Part shown: piece after piece, positions 26,894-36,497 of the stretch
Layout: the number at the start of each line of letters is the position of its first letter
How positions within the stretch are numbered: the first letter of the stretch is position 1
Source: Caulobacteraceae bacterium
GTDB taxonomy: Bacteria; Pseudomonadota; Alphaproteobacteria; Caulobacterales; Caulobacteraceae
Direction of reading: 5' to 3'
Length of the DNA: 40,522 nucleotides
Assembly (NCBI GenBank): GCA_019747095.1
Contig: JAIERG010000182.1
Location: 1 to 40,522, forward strand
The notes under the pieces: generated by a model
Seen by the model: only the letters and a program-made list of their open reading frames with translations
Database searches by the model: none
What the model was told of the DNA's origin: nothing
Translations under genes and position numbers: made by a program

Positions 26894-28537
26894 ATGCGTG
26901 GACTGATCGGCGGCGTGGCCGCGCTTGCGATGATGCTGGGCGCGGGGCTTGCCCAGGCGCAGGACTTTTCCGCTGAGCGGTTGTCAGACGGAATCCGCCA
27001 GATCTCTACCGACGAGTTCCTGGGACGCTATCCCGGAACGGAAGGGGAGCGCCTGACGCTCGCCTGGCTGCAGGCCCAGTATGAGGCGATGGGCGTCCAA
27101 CCCGGTGGCCCCGACGGTCAGTGGCTGCAGGCGGTAGAACTGAGCCGCTACACCCCGGTCGCGGGTTCCGCCTCGGCCAGTTGGACCGGGCCCGACGGGA
27201 CAGTCCGTCCTCTAAATGTCGGGACGGACATCATTCTCCGCTCGGCAACGAACGACGGCCGCGCTGCCGTGCAGAACGCCGGCCTCGTCTTCGCCGGCTA
27301 TGGCATCCATGCGCCAGAGCGGAACTGGGACGACTACGGCGACATCGACGTCCGTGGAAAGGTCGTCATCGTCATGTCGGGTGAGCCGACCGCGCCGGAG
27401 GTCACCGAACGGTTCAACGGGGCCTACGCCACCAACTACCAGTCCGGTGCCTACAAGGCCGATGAAGCTTTCCGCCGGGGGGCCGTTGGGATCATCACGC
27501 TGTTCATGGCTCCAGCGACGGATGCCAACTGGCTCCGCGCCGCCCAGTTCAACAGCCGTGAGCGCACCCTGACGCCGGGTGCCGCGGACCTGGAGTTCTC
27601 GGGCGCCATCAACCACGATACGGCGCAGATGTGGGCGGCGGCGGCAGGCCTCAGTCCCGCTGACATGGCCGATTTCGCCACCGGGAACTTCCGGGCCAAG
27701 GCGCTGGAAGGCGTTACCCTGTCGGTAAATGCAGAGGAAACCATCTCGACTCTGACAACGCATAATCTGCTCGCGAAGATCGAAGGGACCGAGCGACCTG
27801 ACGAGGTCATCATCTATTCAGCCCACTGGGACCACGTTGGTGTGGGCGCCGACCACGTGAGCCCGGTCTCGACGACCGAAGACAACATCTACAACGGGGC
27901 CTGGGATAACGCGTCCGGCACCGTGGCCATCGTCGAGATGGCGCGCCAGCTGGCCGCTGCACCGCGTGCCGAACGCACGTTTGTGTTCGCCCACATGGCG
28001 GCCGAGGAGATGGGGCTCCTCGGTGCCTACGCCTACACCGCCGATCCGGTCTATCCGCTCGCCACCACGGTCGCGGACATCAACATCGACATGCTTCCGC
28101 TGTCGCCGCCCACGCGCGATGTCGCCATCTTCGGCAAGGGCCAGAACGAACTGGAGGACCGGCTGCAGGTGCTGGCCGAAGCCGAAGGCCGCTACGTCGG
28201 TGACGACGGCATGCCGGAGCAGGGATTCTATTACCGGTCCGACCATTTCCCATTTGCGCGGGCCGGCGTGCCGGCGCTCATGACCTGGCACGGCTGGGAC
28301 TGGGACGAGGGCGGCCGCGAGGCAGGCGAGGCCGCATGGCGCGCCAAGTTCGGGGCCGACTACCACCGCCCGTCCGACGAGTGGTCCGCGGACCTTGATT
28401 TCCGTTCGGCGGTTGAAAACCTGACGCTGCTCTATCGCTTGGGTCTCGACCTGGCCAACAGCGAGGACTGGCCGGGCTGGAAGCCGACGTCGGAGTTCGG
28501 CAGTGTCCGCGCACGGACGGCTGCTGAACGGCAGTAG
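26894..28537 (+). CDS. M28 family metallopeptidase (secreted), copy 2 (tandem paralog)
   Basis: Signal peptide MRGLIGGVAALAMMLGAGLAQAQ; SAHWDHVGVGADHV, NGAWDNASGTVAIVEMAR, AHMAAEEMGLLGAYAYTADP, FYYRSDHFPFARAGVPAL. Confidence 0.92.
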   Translation: MRGLIGGVAALAMMLGAGLAQAQDFSAERLSDGIRQISTDEFLGRYPGTEGERLTLAWLQAQYEAMGVQPGGPDGQWLQAVELSRYTPVAGSASASWTGPDGTVRPLNVGTDIILRSATNDGRAAVQNAGLVFAGYGIHAPERNWDDYGDIDVRGKVVIVMSGEPTAPEVTERFNGAYATNYQSGAYKADEAFRRGAVGIITLFMAPATDANWLRAAQFNSRERTLTPGAADLEFSGAINHDTAQMWAAAAGLSPADMADFATGNFRAKALEGVTLSVNAEETISTLTTHNLLAKIEGTERPDEVIIYSAHWDHVGVGADHVSPVSTTEDNIYNGAWDNASGTVAIVEMARQLAAAPRAERTFVFAHMAAEEMGLLGAYAYTADPVYPLATTVADINIDMLPLSPPTRDVAIFGKGQNELEDRLQVLAEAEGRYVGDDGMPEQGFYYRSDHFPFARAGVPALMTWHGWDWDEGGREAGEAAWRAKFGADYHRPSDEWSADLDFRSAVENLTLLYRLGLDLANSEDWPGWKPTSEFGSVRARTAAERQ

Positions 28538-28598
28538 CCGAAAAGCTTGGCGACCGCGGGGGCGTGCACGCCGGTTTCCCGTCGTCGGATATCTGCGC

Positions 28599-29459
28599 TC
28601 AATCTTCGTTTTTCTGGGCGCGATGATCGACCGGGCAGACTCGTCGTGACCCTGTCTGGCGGAATGGGGCAAGGCGCAGCTTGGACTCATGGTCTGGCGC
28701 GCCCGGGGATCCATCCGGCTTGAGCCCGCGGTAGTACAGCTTCTGCCACTGGTCGGCCGGGGCAGTCGGCTTGGTGCGTCTGACCCACTCCTGGAAGGCA
28801 TTGCGCGAGGCGCTCCAGCCCTCATAGGTCTCCAGAAGCTCCGGCTGGTCTTCGAGTGGGCGCAGCTCAGGCTTCAGCCCGTCAACCACGCCGCGTGGCG
28901 TTGGGAAGAAAAAGCAGAAGGGCTCGTTCTCCTCGAACCGCACCCAGACATCGGGCCGGGTGAAACGCCAGTTCATCGTGAAGGTATAGGGCGACCAGTC
29001 GCTTTCGATCAGGCCGCTCATCGGGGCGATACCGTCCTTCATGGCGTTGGGCGGTCCCTGTACCCACAGGTTCCAGCCCTCGGACGTCCGCATGATGCCG
29101 TCTATGTGGAACGTCAGTGTGCCGCTGCCGAAAAGTGAATGCGCCGCCTTCTTGGGGTCCGCGCCCTTGTCCAGGACGATCTCGACGGACCTTGGATCCA
29201 CCCCTCCGTGCCATCGAGCCGAGAAGCCGAAGGGATTGAGCACCACCCAGCCGTGCGCGTTGGCGACTGCCAAGGGCAGGCAGCGATAGGCGAAGCTCTC
29301 GGGCGTCTGGGTCATCCAGTCGCGTCTGGCCGAGGCTGGCTCGATGCGCGGTGTCCAGCCCCGGCGGACGTAGCAGGTCAGTTCAGTGTCAGGCGCGCGA
29401 GACGCCGTGATGCGTGGGCGAGCCGGGGCTGATCCTTTGAGCTTTTTCCTCATGGCCAC
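28599..29459 (-). CDS. Hypothetical protein, possibly DUF6065 family
   Basis: Long ORF with protein-like composition: LTCYVRRGWTPRIEPASARRDWMTQTPESFAYRCLPLAVANAHGWVVLNPFGFSARWHGG...EPFCFFFPTPR. Confidence 0.65.
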   Translation of the reverse strand: MAMRKKLKGSAPARPRITASRAPDTELTCYVRRGWTPRIEPASARRDWMTQTPESFAYRCLPLAVANAHGWVVLNPFGFSARWHGGVDPRSVEIVLDKGADPKKAAHSLFGSGTLTFHIDGIMRTSEGWNLWVQGPPNAMKDGIAPMSGLIESDWSPYTFTMNWRFTRPDVWVRFEENEPFCFFFPTPRGVVDGLKPELRPLEDQPELLETYEGWSASRNAFQEWVRRTKPTAPADQWQKLYYRGLKPDGSPGAPDHESKLRLAPFRQTGSRRVCPVDHRAQKNED

Positions 29460-29475
29460 CCCCGTGTCGAGACTC

Positions 29476-30576
29476 TCAGCTGAACAGGAAGTTCATCACG
29501 TCGCCATCCTTGACGACATAGCTCTTGCCCTCGGCGCGCAGCTTGCCGGCCTCGCGCGCCTTGGCCTCACCGCGATAGGACACGTAATCGTCGAACGCGA
29601 TGGTCTCGGCTCGGATGAAGCCCTTCTCGAAGTCCGAGTGGATCACGCCCGCGGCCTGGGGCGCCGTGGCCCCGATCGGGATGGTCCAAGCCCGGGCCTC
29701 CTTTGGCCCCGCCGTGAAGTAGGACTGCAGGCCCAGCAGGGCATAGGCCTCGCGGATCAGGCGGTTGAGGCCGGGCTCGGCCAGCCCCATGCTCTCTAGG
29801 AACTCCATCTGCTCGGCCTCGTCCAGCACGGCGAGTTCCGAATCGATCTTGGCCGAGATGACCACAGTGTTGGCCCCGTCCGCCTTGGCACGTTCGGCCA
29901 CGCGGTCCGAGAGTTCATTGCCCTTGTCGGCCGAGGCCTCGTCGACGTTGGCGACATAGAGGGCGGGTAGCGCCGTCAGCAGCTGCAGCATGTCCCAGGC
30001 CTTTCGGTCCTCCTTGGACACTTCGGGCACGGCCGTGCGCGCGGGTTTGCCGGCGTTCAGCTTGGACAGGGCCAGGTCGACCAGCTTCAAGCTCAGCTGG
30101 CTCTCCTTGTCGCCGCCCTTGGCGCGCTTCTCCATCTGCACCCGGCGCCGTTCCAGGCTCTCGAGATCGGCGAGCATCAGCTCGGTCTCGATGATCTCCA
30201 GGTCCGAGATCGGATCGATGCGGTTCTCGACGTGGGTGATGTCGTCGTCGACGAAGCACCGCGCCACGAAGGCGATGGCATCGCAATCGCGGATATTGGC
30301 CAGGAACTGGTTACCCAGCCCCTCGCCCTTGGACGCGCCCCGCACCAGGCCGGCGATGTCGACGAAGGTGATCCGCGACGGGATGATCTCCTTTGACCCT
30401 GCGATCTCGGCCAAAACCTTCAGGCGCGGCTCGGGCACGGCGACGTCGCCGGTGTTCGGCTCGATGGTGCAGAACGGATAGTTGGCGGCCTGGGCCGCCG
30501 CCGTCTTGGTCAGGGCGTTGAACAGGGTGGACTTGCCGACGTTGGGCAGGCCGACGATCGCGACTTTCAGGGCCAT
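29476..30576 (-). CDS. ychF: Redox-regulated ATPase YchF (Obg-family)
   Basis: MALKVAIVGLPNVGKSTLFNALTKTAAAQAANYPFCTIEPNTGDVAVPEPRL...FVDIAGLVRGASKGEGLGNQFLANIR. Confidence 0.97.
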   Translation of the reverse strand: MALKVAIVGLPNVGKSTLFNALTKTAAAQAANYPFCTIEPNTGDVAVPEPRLKVLAEIAGSKEIIPSRITFVDIAGLVRGASKGEGLGNQFLANIRDCDAIAFVARCFVDDDITHVENRIDPISDLEIIETELMLADLESLERRRVQMEKRAKGGDKESQLSLKLVDLALSKLNAGKPARTAVPEVSKEDRKAWDMLQLLTALPALYVANVDEASADKGNELSDRVAERAKADGANTVVISAKIDSELAVLDEAEQMEFLESMGLAEPGLNRLIREAYALLGLQSYFTAGPKEARAWTIPIGATAPQAAGVIHSDFEKGFIRAETIAFDDYVSYRGEAKAREAGKLRAEGKSYVVKDGDVMNFLFS

Positions 30577-30657
30577 GGGTCTCGGGCGCTTTCAGGGAAG
30601 GGCGAGCCTTTAGCGGGTTCGATCCCGTTTGTCAGGCTCGCCGATCGGAAGGGCTCG

Positions 30658-31143
30658 TCAATGGCCGCTGTGGTCGTCCTCCGCGGCGGGCGGCTGACCG
30701 ACCTCGGCCAACACCTCCATCGGGGCGGCGCTCGAGAAGGTCAGCGTCAGGGGCAGCGTCTGGCCCGCGAGCAATGGTTCACGCACGCCCATCAGCATGA
30801 TGTGATTGCCGCCCGGCTTGAGCTGCACCGCCTCGGCCGCCGGGAGCGGCAGGCCGGCTTCCAGCTCGCGCATCATCATCATGTTGGATTCCATGCGGGT
30901 TTCATGGATCTGCCCCATCGCCGCGACCGGGCTTTCGACAGAAACGAGGGTGTCGTTGGTCGCCGCCGTCAGTGTCATGTAGCAACCGGTGACCTGACGC
31001 CCGTTGGGCGTCGGGCGACACAGGACATCGGTCACAGTGACAGCGGCCGCCGTGGTCTCGCCGGTCGTCGCCTTCTCTTCGCCTGCCGAGCAGGCCGCGA
31101 GCAGTGCCCCCGCCGAGACGATCAGGGTAATCGAACGGATCAT
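30658..31143 (-). CDS. PCu(A)C-type periplasmic copper chaperone
   Basis: Lipoprotein signal MIRSITLIVSAGALLAAC; MGQIHETRMESNMMMMRELEAGLPLPAAEAVQLKPGGNHIMLMGVREPL (H/M copper motif); C-terminal EDDHSGH. True start within ORF 30658..31833. Confidence 0.9.
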   Translation of the reverse strand: MIRSITLIVSAGALLAACSAGEEKATTGETTAAAVTVTDVLCRPTPNGRQVTGCYMTLTAATNDTLVSVESPVAAMGQIHETRMESNMMMMRELEAGLPLPAAEAVQLKPGGNHIMLMGVREPLLAGQTLPLTLTFSSAAPMEVLAEVGQPPAAEDDHSGH

Positions 31144-31154
31144 GGTCGGTCCTT

Positions 31155-32489
31155 TCAGGTGGCCGCCGGACGGCGCAGACGGGAGATCGCCCAATCCGCC
31201 GCTACAGCGAGGATCAGGCTCAGTCCGGTGAGGGGATAGAGGATGGCGAGCGGCAAGACGATGGCGGTCAGCGCGACCTTCGCGCGCGGGCCAGGCGGAG
31301 CGACCGGCGCGGCCAGCCGCCCCTTGGGCCGTCGCTTCCACCACATGGCCAGGGCCGAGATCGCCAGCACCCACACGGCGATGCAGGCGGCCAGCATGAT
31401 CCAGCGGTTGATCTGGCCGTACTGCGTGCCCTGATGGACCGCGATACCCCATTCGAAGGCCCGGGCGCCCGTGCCGAAATCGGCGGCGGTAATGTCGCGG
31501 AGCACGTCGCCTCCGCGATCGAAGTAGATGACCCGCGCGTCCTCGGATCGGACGTTCTGATAGGCCACGGTCACCGCCCGGTCCTCGGATGCTGGCAAGG
31601 TCACCAGGTAGGGCCGGGACATTCCTGCGTCTTCGGCCGAGGCCAAAATGCGATCCACGTCGATGGGCGCGGGCATGGCCGTCAGGCCTGCGTGCTCCAG
31701 CGTCCAGCCCGCGCCTTGCGGCGCGTCGCCATGCTCGGCGTGGACCCATTCGGACGCGGCCGGCGCGGCGGGTCGCCCGAACCCCGCCTCGCGTACCGCC
31801 CCCATGACCTCGTCGCCCCAGATCGCCGACCATGGCATGCCGGTCGCGGCCAGGAAGAAGATCACGGCCCCGGCATAGAGACCCGTAACCGCATGGACGT
31901 CGCGCCAGAGGGGCCGTCCCGCCTTGGCCTTAACCGTGATGACGCCCGCGTCCCGCTTTCTCGGCCACCACAGGAAGACGCCCGTGGCCACCAGCACCAT
32001 CGACCATCCGGCGACCAGCTCGACCAGGATGTTCAGCCCCGGCCCGAACAGGACCAGCGAATGGAGTTCCTTGACCGTCTGGGTCACCCCTTCCGCCGGA
32101 GCAGTCCCCGTGACCCGCGCGTTGGACGGATCGACGAAGACCGCGCGTCGCGTGCCGTCTTCCGCCTCGACGGTCACCTTCACCGCCCGGTCCTCGCGGT
32201 CGGGCACGAGGATCGTCGCCAGCCGACCCGGCACGGTTGCGATGGCGGCTTCAGCCCAGGCCGCAGGCACGGTCTGGCCGCTGGACGGCGCGATGGCGGC
32301 CACGCCCCGCGTCTGCCAGTCGTCGATCTCCGGCTTGAACAGATAGATCGCGCCCGTCAGCGCCATGAGCATCAGGAAGGGCAGGGAAATCAGCCCCGCG
32401 AAGAAATGCATCCGCCAGACCGTGCGATAGGCCCCGGAAAGAATACCGGGAGCGGCCGAAGCCGCTCCCTTTTCGGATGATCCACTCAT
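31155..32489 (-). CDS. PepSY-associated TM helix domain protein
   Basis: YRTVWRMHFFAGLISLPFLMLMALTGAIYLFKPEID...FGPGLNILVELVAGWSMVLVATGVFLWWPRKRD...WRDVHAVTGLYAGAVIFFLAATGMPWS. Confidence 0.93.
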   Translation of the reverse strand: MSGSSEKGAASAAPGILSGAYRTVWRMHFFAGLISLPFLMLMALTGAIYLFKPEIDDWQTRGVAAIAPSSGQTVPAAWAEAAIATVPGRLATILVPDREDRAVKVTVEAEDGTRRAVFVDPSNARVTGTAPAEGVTQTVKELHSLVLFGPGLNILVELVAGWSMVLVATGVFLWWPRKRDAGVITVKAKAGRPLWRDVHAVTGLYAGAVIFFLAATGMPWSAIWGDEVMGAVREAGFGRPAAPAASEWVHAEHGDAPQGAGWTLEHAGLTAMPAPIDVDRILASAEDAGMSRPYLVTLPASEDRAVTVAYQNVRSEDARVIYFDRGGDVLRDITAADFGTGARAFEWGIAVHQGTQYGQINRWIMLAACIAVWVLAISALAMWWKRRPKGRLAAPVAPPGPRAKVALTAIVLPLAILYPLTGLSLILAVAADWAISRLRRPAAT

Positions 32490-34549
32490 AGGGCGAACCT
32501 CAATCCCACGAAGGCCGACACGCCCTCGCCCGGCCAGAACACGGCGGTGGAGGCCACCCTGGCATCGGTCACCGCGTTGAAGTTGGACACATATCGCTCA
32601 TCGGTCAGGTTCCTGGCGTCGACGAACAGGCTGGTGCGGTCGTCGATGGTGATGCCCGCGCCCAGATTGAACACCGTATAGCCAGGCGCCTTCAGGGTGT
32701 TGGCATAATCGACCCAGGTGTCCGCCGCCGTCTCCAGCGACGGGGCCACGAACCAGCCGGACGGATGATCGTAGCGCAGCTCGGCCCGATACAGCTGCGG
32801 TGGCACCAGCGGCAGGTCGTTGTCGCCATAGACGCGGTCGCCCTCGAAGAAGAAGTCCGACAGGGCATAGGTCTGACGCAGACGCCACCCGGGCGCGAAC
32901 CGCCAGTCCAGTCCAGCCTCGACGCCCTGGTGGACCGTCGGTCCGGCGTTGAACGTCGCTGCGGGAATGCCCAGCGCCGGATTGACGATGAAGGTCAGCA
33001 GCTCGTTCTCCAGCTCGGCGCGGTAGACCGCGACGTCCCACGAGAACCGGGCATTGCGGCCCCGTACGCCGGCCTCCCAGGTCCAGGCCTCCTGGGCCTC
33101 GATGGGCTGAAAGCCGGTCGCGACCGGCGAGAGCGATCCAAAGTTCGGCGGCTCCACGGAGCGGGTGACGTTCGCATAGACCTGGGCTCCCGATGCGCCT
33201 TCCCACAGGACACCGATGCGCGGCGCGAACCAGTCGTAGTCCTTCCCCAGCGTCTGGTTGAACGTTCCCGCAACGCCCGGCAGGGCGAAGCGCTGGAAGT
33301 CGCGCTCGGCGCGGCCCCAGGCACCACCCGCGACCAGCGCCACCTCGTCGGTCACGAACAGGCGACCCTCGGCGAAGATATCAATGGCCTGGGCGTTCTG
33401 GCGCGCCTTGGCCGTCTGGGCTCCGGACGAGCCGCGCACGTTCACGAACTGCAGCGCGTCGAGATCGCCCGACCGGAACCAGATCCCGCCGAACGCATCG
33501 GCGCGCAGGCCGAACAGCGTGCCTTCCCAGTCCAGCCGCCCGAAGGCGCCGTAGTTGCGGCTCTGCTGGTCGATCACCTGGAAGATCGGGTGGTGCAGGT
33601 CCTTCCAGGTCCCATAGACCGCGCCCTCGAACAGCAACTCGGGCGACAGCCGCCAGCGTGTGGACAGCGTCGTGCGCACCGACGCGTAGTCGCGCTGGTA
33701 GTCGTTGGCGACGTTGGCAGCGGCCGCCATGACCGGTGTGTTCAACGCTTGCGTCAGCGTCAGGGATCCCGGGATCTGTTGATGGATGTAGGCCCCCTGG
33801 ACGATCAGGCGGGCCTCGCGGTCCTCGCCGAAGCTGCGGCCGATGTTGGCGGTGATGTACTGCTGCTGACCGTCGGAGTTCTGGCGCCAACCCTCGGCGG
33901 TGACCCCGGTCACGCCGATGAAGGCGTCCCAGTCCCCGCGCACGCCTGACGCCTCAGCGTGCAGACGGCCGGTTTCCCACGATCCGAAGTCGGCGCGCAG
34001 GCTGGCGGTCTCGCCTGCCGTCCGGCCATTGGGAGTGACCAGATTGACCGCCCCGCCGAGCAGGGACCCGCCGAAGCGCAGGGCATTGCCGCCCTTGTAG
34101 ACCTCGGTGAAGCGCGCCAGCAGGGGATCGACCATTTGCACGTCGCCGAAGCCGTCGGCCTCGTTGAACGGAATGCCGTCCTGCGACACGAACAGGCCGC
34201 GCAGGTGATTGGCGTTGCCAATGCCCGAGCCCCGGATCGCGATCCGGACGTCGCCGCCCCACTTCTTCTGGGCATAGACGCCCGGCACGTCACGCAGCAC
34301 GTCGGCGATGTTGGGGGCGTACCGGTTCTCCAGGCTTTCGGCCGAGACGACGGCGACCGAGCCCGGTGTGCGCGACAGGCGTCGGCGCGCTTCTGCCACA
34401 ACGGGCGGGTCTTCGGGATTGCGGGCTCCGGTGACGATGACCTCGCCGAGATCGACGCCAGTTCCATTCGGGGCATCCTGGGCGAAGGCGGGGGCGCTCG
34501 CGGCGGCGAGCAGCAGCGCCAGCGGCGCTGCGGACAGTTTGAGAGACAT
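32486..34549 (-). CDS. TonB-dependent receptor, putative copper-related
   Basis: Signal peptide ...APAFAQ; plug domain EVIVTGARNPED...TPGSVAVVSAESLENRYAPNIADVLRDVPGVYAQKKWGGDVRIAIRGSG; C-terminal GVSAFVGLRFAL. Its stop overlaps the PepSY start. Confidence 0.93.
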   Translation of the reverse strand: MSLKLSAAPLALLLAAASAPAFAQDAPNGTGVDLGEVIVTGARNPEDPPVVAEARRRLSRTPGSVAVVSAESLENRYAPNIADVLRDVPGVYAQKKWGGDVRIAIRGSGIGNANHLRGLFVSQDGIPFNEADGFGDVQMVDPLLARFTEVYKGGNALRFGGSLLGGAVNLVTPNGRTAGETASLRADFGSWETGRLHAEASGVRGDWDAFIGVTGVTAEGWRQNSDGQQQYITANIGRSFGEDREARLIVQGAYIHQQIPGSLTLTQALNTPVMAAAANVANDYQRDYASVRTTLSTRWRLSPELLFEGAVYGTWKDLHHPIFQVIDQQSRNYGAFGRLDWEGTLFGLRADAFGGIWFRSGDLDALQFVNVRGSSGAQTAKARQNAQAIDIFAEGRLFVTDEVALVAGGAWGRAERDFQRFALPGVAGTFNQTLGKDYDWFAPRIGVLWEGASGAQVYANVTRSVEPPNFGSLSPVATGFQPIEAQEAWTWEAGVRGRNARFSWDVAVYRAELENELLTFIVNPALGIPAATFNAGPTVHQGVEAGLDWRFAPGWRLRQTYALSDFFFEGDRVYGDNDLPLVPPQLYRAELRYDHPSGWFVAPSLETAADTWVDYANTLKAPGYTVFNLGAGITIDDRTSLFVDARNLTDERYVSNFNAVTDARVASTAVFWPGEGVSAFVGLRFAL

Positions 34550-34621
34550 GGGTCTTCCTGAATCAGGGACGGTCAAGCGCGCGGCCGGGATCGGCGCGCG
34601 CGGGGGATCGGTCGGTCTGGT

Positions 34622-35014
34622 TCAGGTCTGGGGAGGCGCGGTGGAGTGCGGTCGGGGCGGACCGCGCGCGGGTGGCGGTGCTGCCTCATGCTGCAGGACC
34701 ACAAGGTCGGCCGGGCGCGTGGTCGGTGTTGCGCCGCGCTGGATCACGGGCGGCCGGGGCAGGTCCGCCGTGAAGGCCAGGACGCAGGCGGCGCACTCGG
34801 CCCCGGCCATCCCCTTGGTTCCGCCATGCTCGCCGTCGACCCCGGTCGCGATGGTCTTGGGACCCTCGGTCGAGCAGATGACGATGGGATGACCCGGTGT
34901 GGAGGCCGCCAGCGCCGCGAACGGCAGCAGGCTCCCGAACACGATCGCAAACGTCGCTGCCAGGAAGGCCAGCGAGCGCCAAGTCGACCAGGTTTCGGCC
35001 TGTGATCGGTTCAC
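34622..35014 (-). CDS. DUF2946-like small secreted/membrane protein with CxxC
   Basis: N-terminal TM; ASTPGHPIVICSTEGPKTI...AGAECAACVLAF...PRPHSTAPPQT. Upstream of the TonB receptor. Confidence 0.75.
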   Translation of the reverse strand: MNRSQAETWSTWRSLAFLAATFAIVFGSLLPFAALAASTPGHPIVICSTEGPKTIATGVDGEHGGTKGMAGAECAACVLAFTADLPRPPVIQRGATPTTRPADLVVLQHEAAPPPARGPPRPHSTAPPQT

Positions 35015-35055
35015 GGGGCGGCGTTAGCGGACGGATCGCAGCTTGGGAAGCGCGG

Positions 35056-35673
35056 CTATTCGCCTGAGCCTTGGCCCTGCGCCGCCTGGCGCGGACTGAA
35101 CTTGGGCGCTGGCGCCAGTCGCAGCACTTCAGCTTGGTAGCGCTCGTCCTCGCCGCGAACGGCAAACGGCAGGGCATCAGCGCAGGCGTTCAGCAGGGCC
35201 TCCAGCCAGGGCTGCTCGGCCTTGTGGAAGTCGCTCAGCACATGAGCGTGAACCAGTTCCGGCCGACCCGGGTGCCCCACGCCCATCCGCCCGCGACGGA
35301 AATCCGGTCCCAGCTGGCTGATCAGGCTGCGCACGCCATTCTGACCAGCCGCGCCTCCCCCCGTCTTCATGCGAAACCGGCCAGGGGCCAGATCGATCTC
35401 GTCGTGGAAGACGATGACCCGGTCGGGCGTGACCTTGTAGAAGCGCGCCGCCTCTCCGACCGCATGGCCGGAATTGTTCATGAATGTCTGGGGCTTCATC
35501 AGGAGGACCTTGGTCCCCTCGACCTCGCCTTCAGCGACCACCGACTGGAACTTCGCGCGCTCAGCCCCGAACCGCCAGCGACGCGCGATCTCGTCTACGG
35601 CCATGAAGCCGATGTTGTGGCGGTTCTTCTCGTACTTGGCACCCGGGTTGCCCAGGCCGGCGATGATCAGCAT
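35056..35673 (-). CDS. pth: Aminoacyl-tRNA hydrolase
   Basis: MLIIAGLGNPGAKYEKNRHNIGFMAVDEIA...LMKPQTFMNNSGHAV...VIVFHDEIDLAPGRFRMKTGGGAAGQNGVRSL. Confidence 0.97.
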   Translation of the reverse strand: MLIIAGLGNPGAKYEKNRHNIGFMAVDEIARRWRFGAERAKFQSVVAEGEVEGTKVLLMKPQTFMNNSGHAVGEAARFYKVTPDRVIVFHDEIDLAPGRFRMKTGGGAAGQNGVRSLISQLGPDFRRGRMGVGHPGRPELVHAHVLSDFHKAEQPWLEALLNACADALPFAVRGEDERYQAEVLRLAPAPKFSPRQAAQGQGSGE

Positions 35674-35690
35674 GGCGTCAACAGAAATGA

Positions 35691-35724
35691 AAACGGCCTC
35701 GCCCGTGTCCGGAAGAGGCCGTTT
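35691..35724 (-). terminator. Intrinsic terminator between rplY and pth
   Basis: aaacggcctc-N14-gaggccgttt. On - strand the stem is followed by ttttcatttc. Confidence 0.75.
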
Positions 35725-35748
35725 CGAAGTGGATCCAGAGGGGAGAGA

Positions 35749-36369
35749 TCAGCCCTCGCTGGCGTCTCCGCCCTCTCCGGCTTCCGCGCCCTCGGCAGAT
35801 TTGCCGGCCGACGAGGACTTGATCGAGGCAATCACGAAGTCGCGGTCGGCGATGGTCGCCTTGACGTCGGCGGGAACCTTGACGTCCGACCAGCGGATGG
35901 TGTCGCCCAGCTTGTGGTTGGCCAGGTCCACGATCAGATCCTCGGGGATGTGGTTCGCAGGGACCATGATCTCGACCGAGTGGCGGACGATCTCGAGCGA
36001 ACCGCCCTCGCGGAAAGCCTTGCACTGGTCTTCGTTGATGAAGTGGACCGGGACCTCGATCTTGATGGTCTGGTCTTCGTCGACGCGCATCAGGTCGAAG
36101 TGCAGCGGACGGTCGGTAACCGGATCGAACTGCACGTCCTTGGCGATGACCGGCTGGGTTTCATTGCCGTACTTCAGGGTCACCAGGTGGCCCAGCAGCT
36201 TGCCGGTGTAGAGGTTCTTCTTGAACTCCTTCTCGCCGACCGAGATCGCGACCGGCGCCTTGCCGCCGCCGTACAGGATGCCCGGGACCGCGCCCGCGCG
36301 ACGAGCGGCGCGCGCGCCGCCGGTGCCGACGCCTTCGCGGACGTCCACGTTCAGAATGATCTCGGCCAT
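35749..36369 (-). CDS. rplY: 50S ribosomal protein L25/general stress protein Ctc
   Basis: MAEIILNVDVREGVGTGGARAARRAGAVPGILYGGGKAPVAISVGEKEFKK...HFDLMRVDEDQTIKIEVPVHFINEDQCKAF. Confidence 0.96.
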   Translation of the reverse strand: MAEIILNVDVREGVGTGGARAARRAGAVPGILYGGGKAPVAISVGEKEFKKNLYTGKLLGHLVTLKYGNETQPVIAKDVQFDPVTDRPLHFDLMRVDEDQTIKIEVPVHFINEDQCKAFREGGSLEIVRHSVEIMVPANHIPEDLIVDLANHKLGDTIRWSDVKVPADVKATIADRDFVIASIKSSSAGKSAEGAEAGEGGDASEG

Positions 36370-36497
36370 CTGGCTCGCCTCAATGACAAATGCGCCTGCG
36401 CCGACGGGGCGCGCACAGGCGGGGTCTTGGAACCCTCGAATTCAAGAGCGCGGGCTATTACACGCAAGCGCCGCGCGGTGCAACCGCCAGACCGCGA

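Noticed and set aside
28561-28572. 12-bp palindrome GGCGTGCACGCC downstream of the second M28 gene
   Set aside because: Short GC palindromes are expected by chance at this GC content; no T-tract or conserved context to support a terminator.
30658-31833. 391-aa ORF reported for the PCu(A)C gene
   Set aside because: The first ~230 aa are out-of-frame overlap with the PepSY gene and low-quality. The real start is the lipoprotein Met at 31143.
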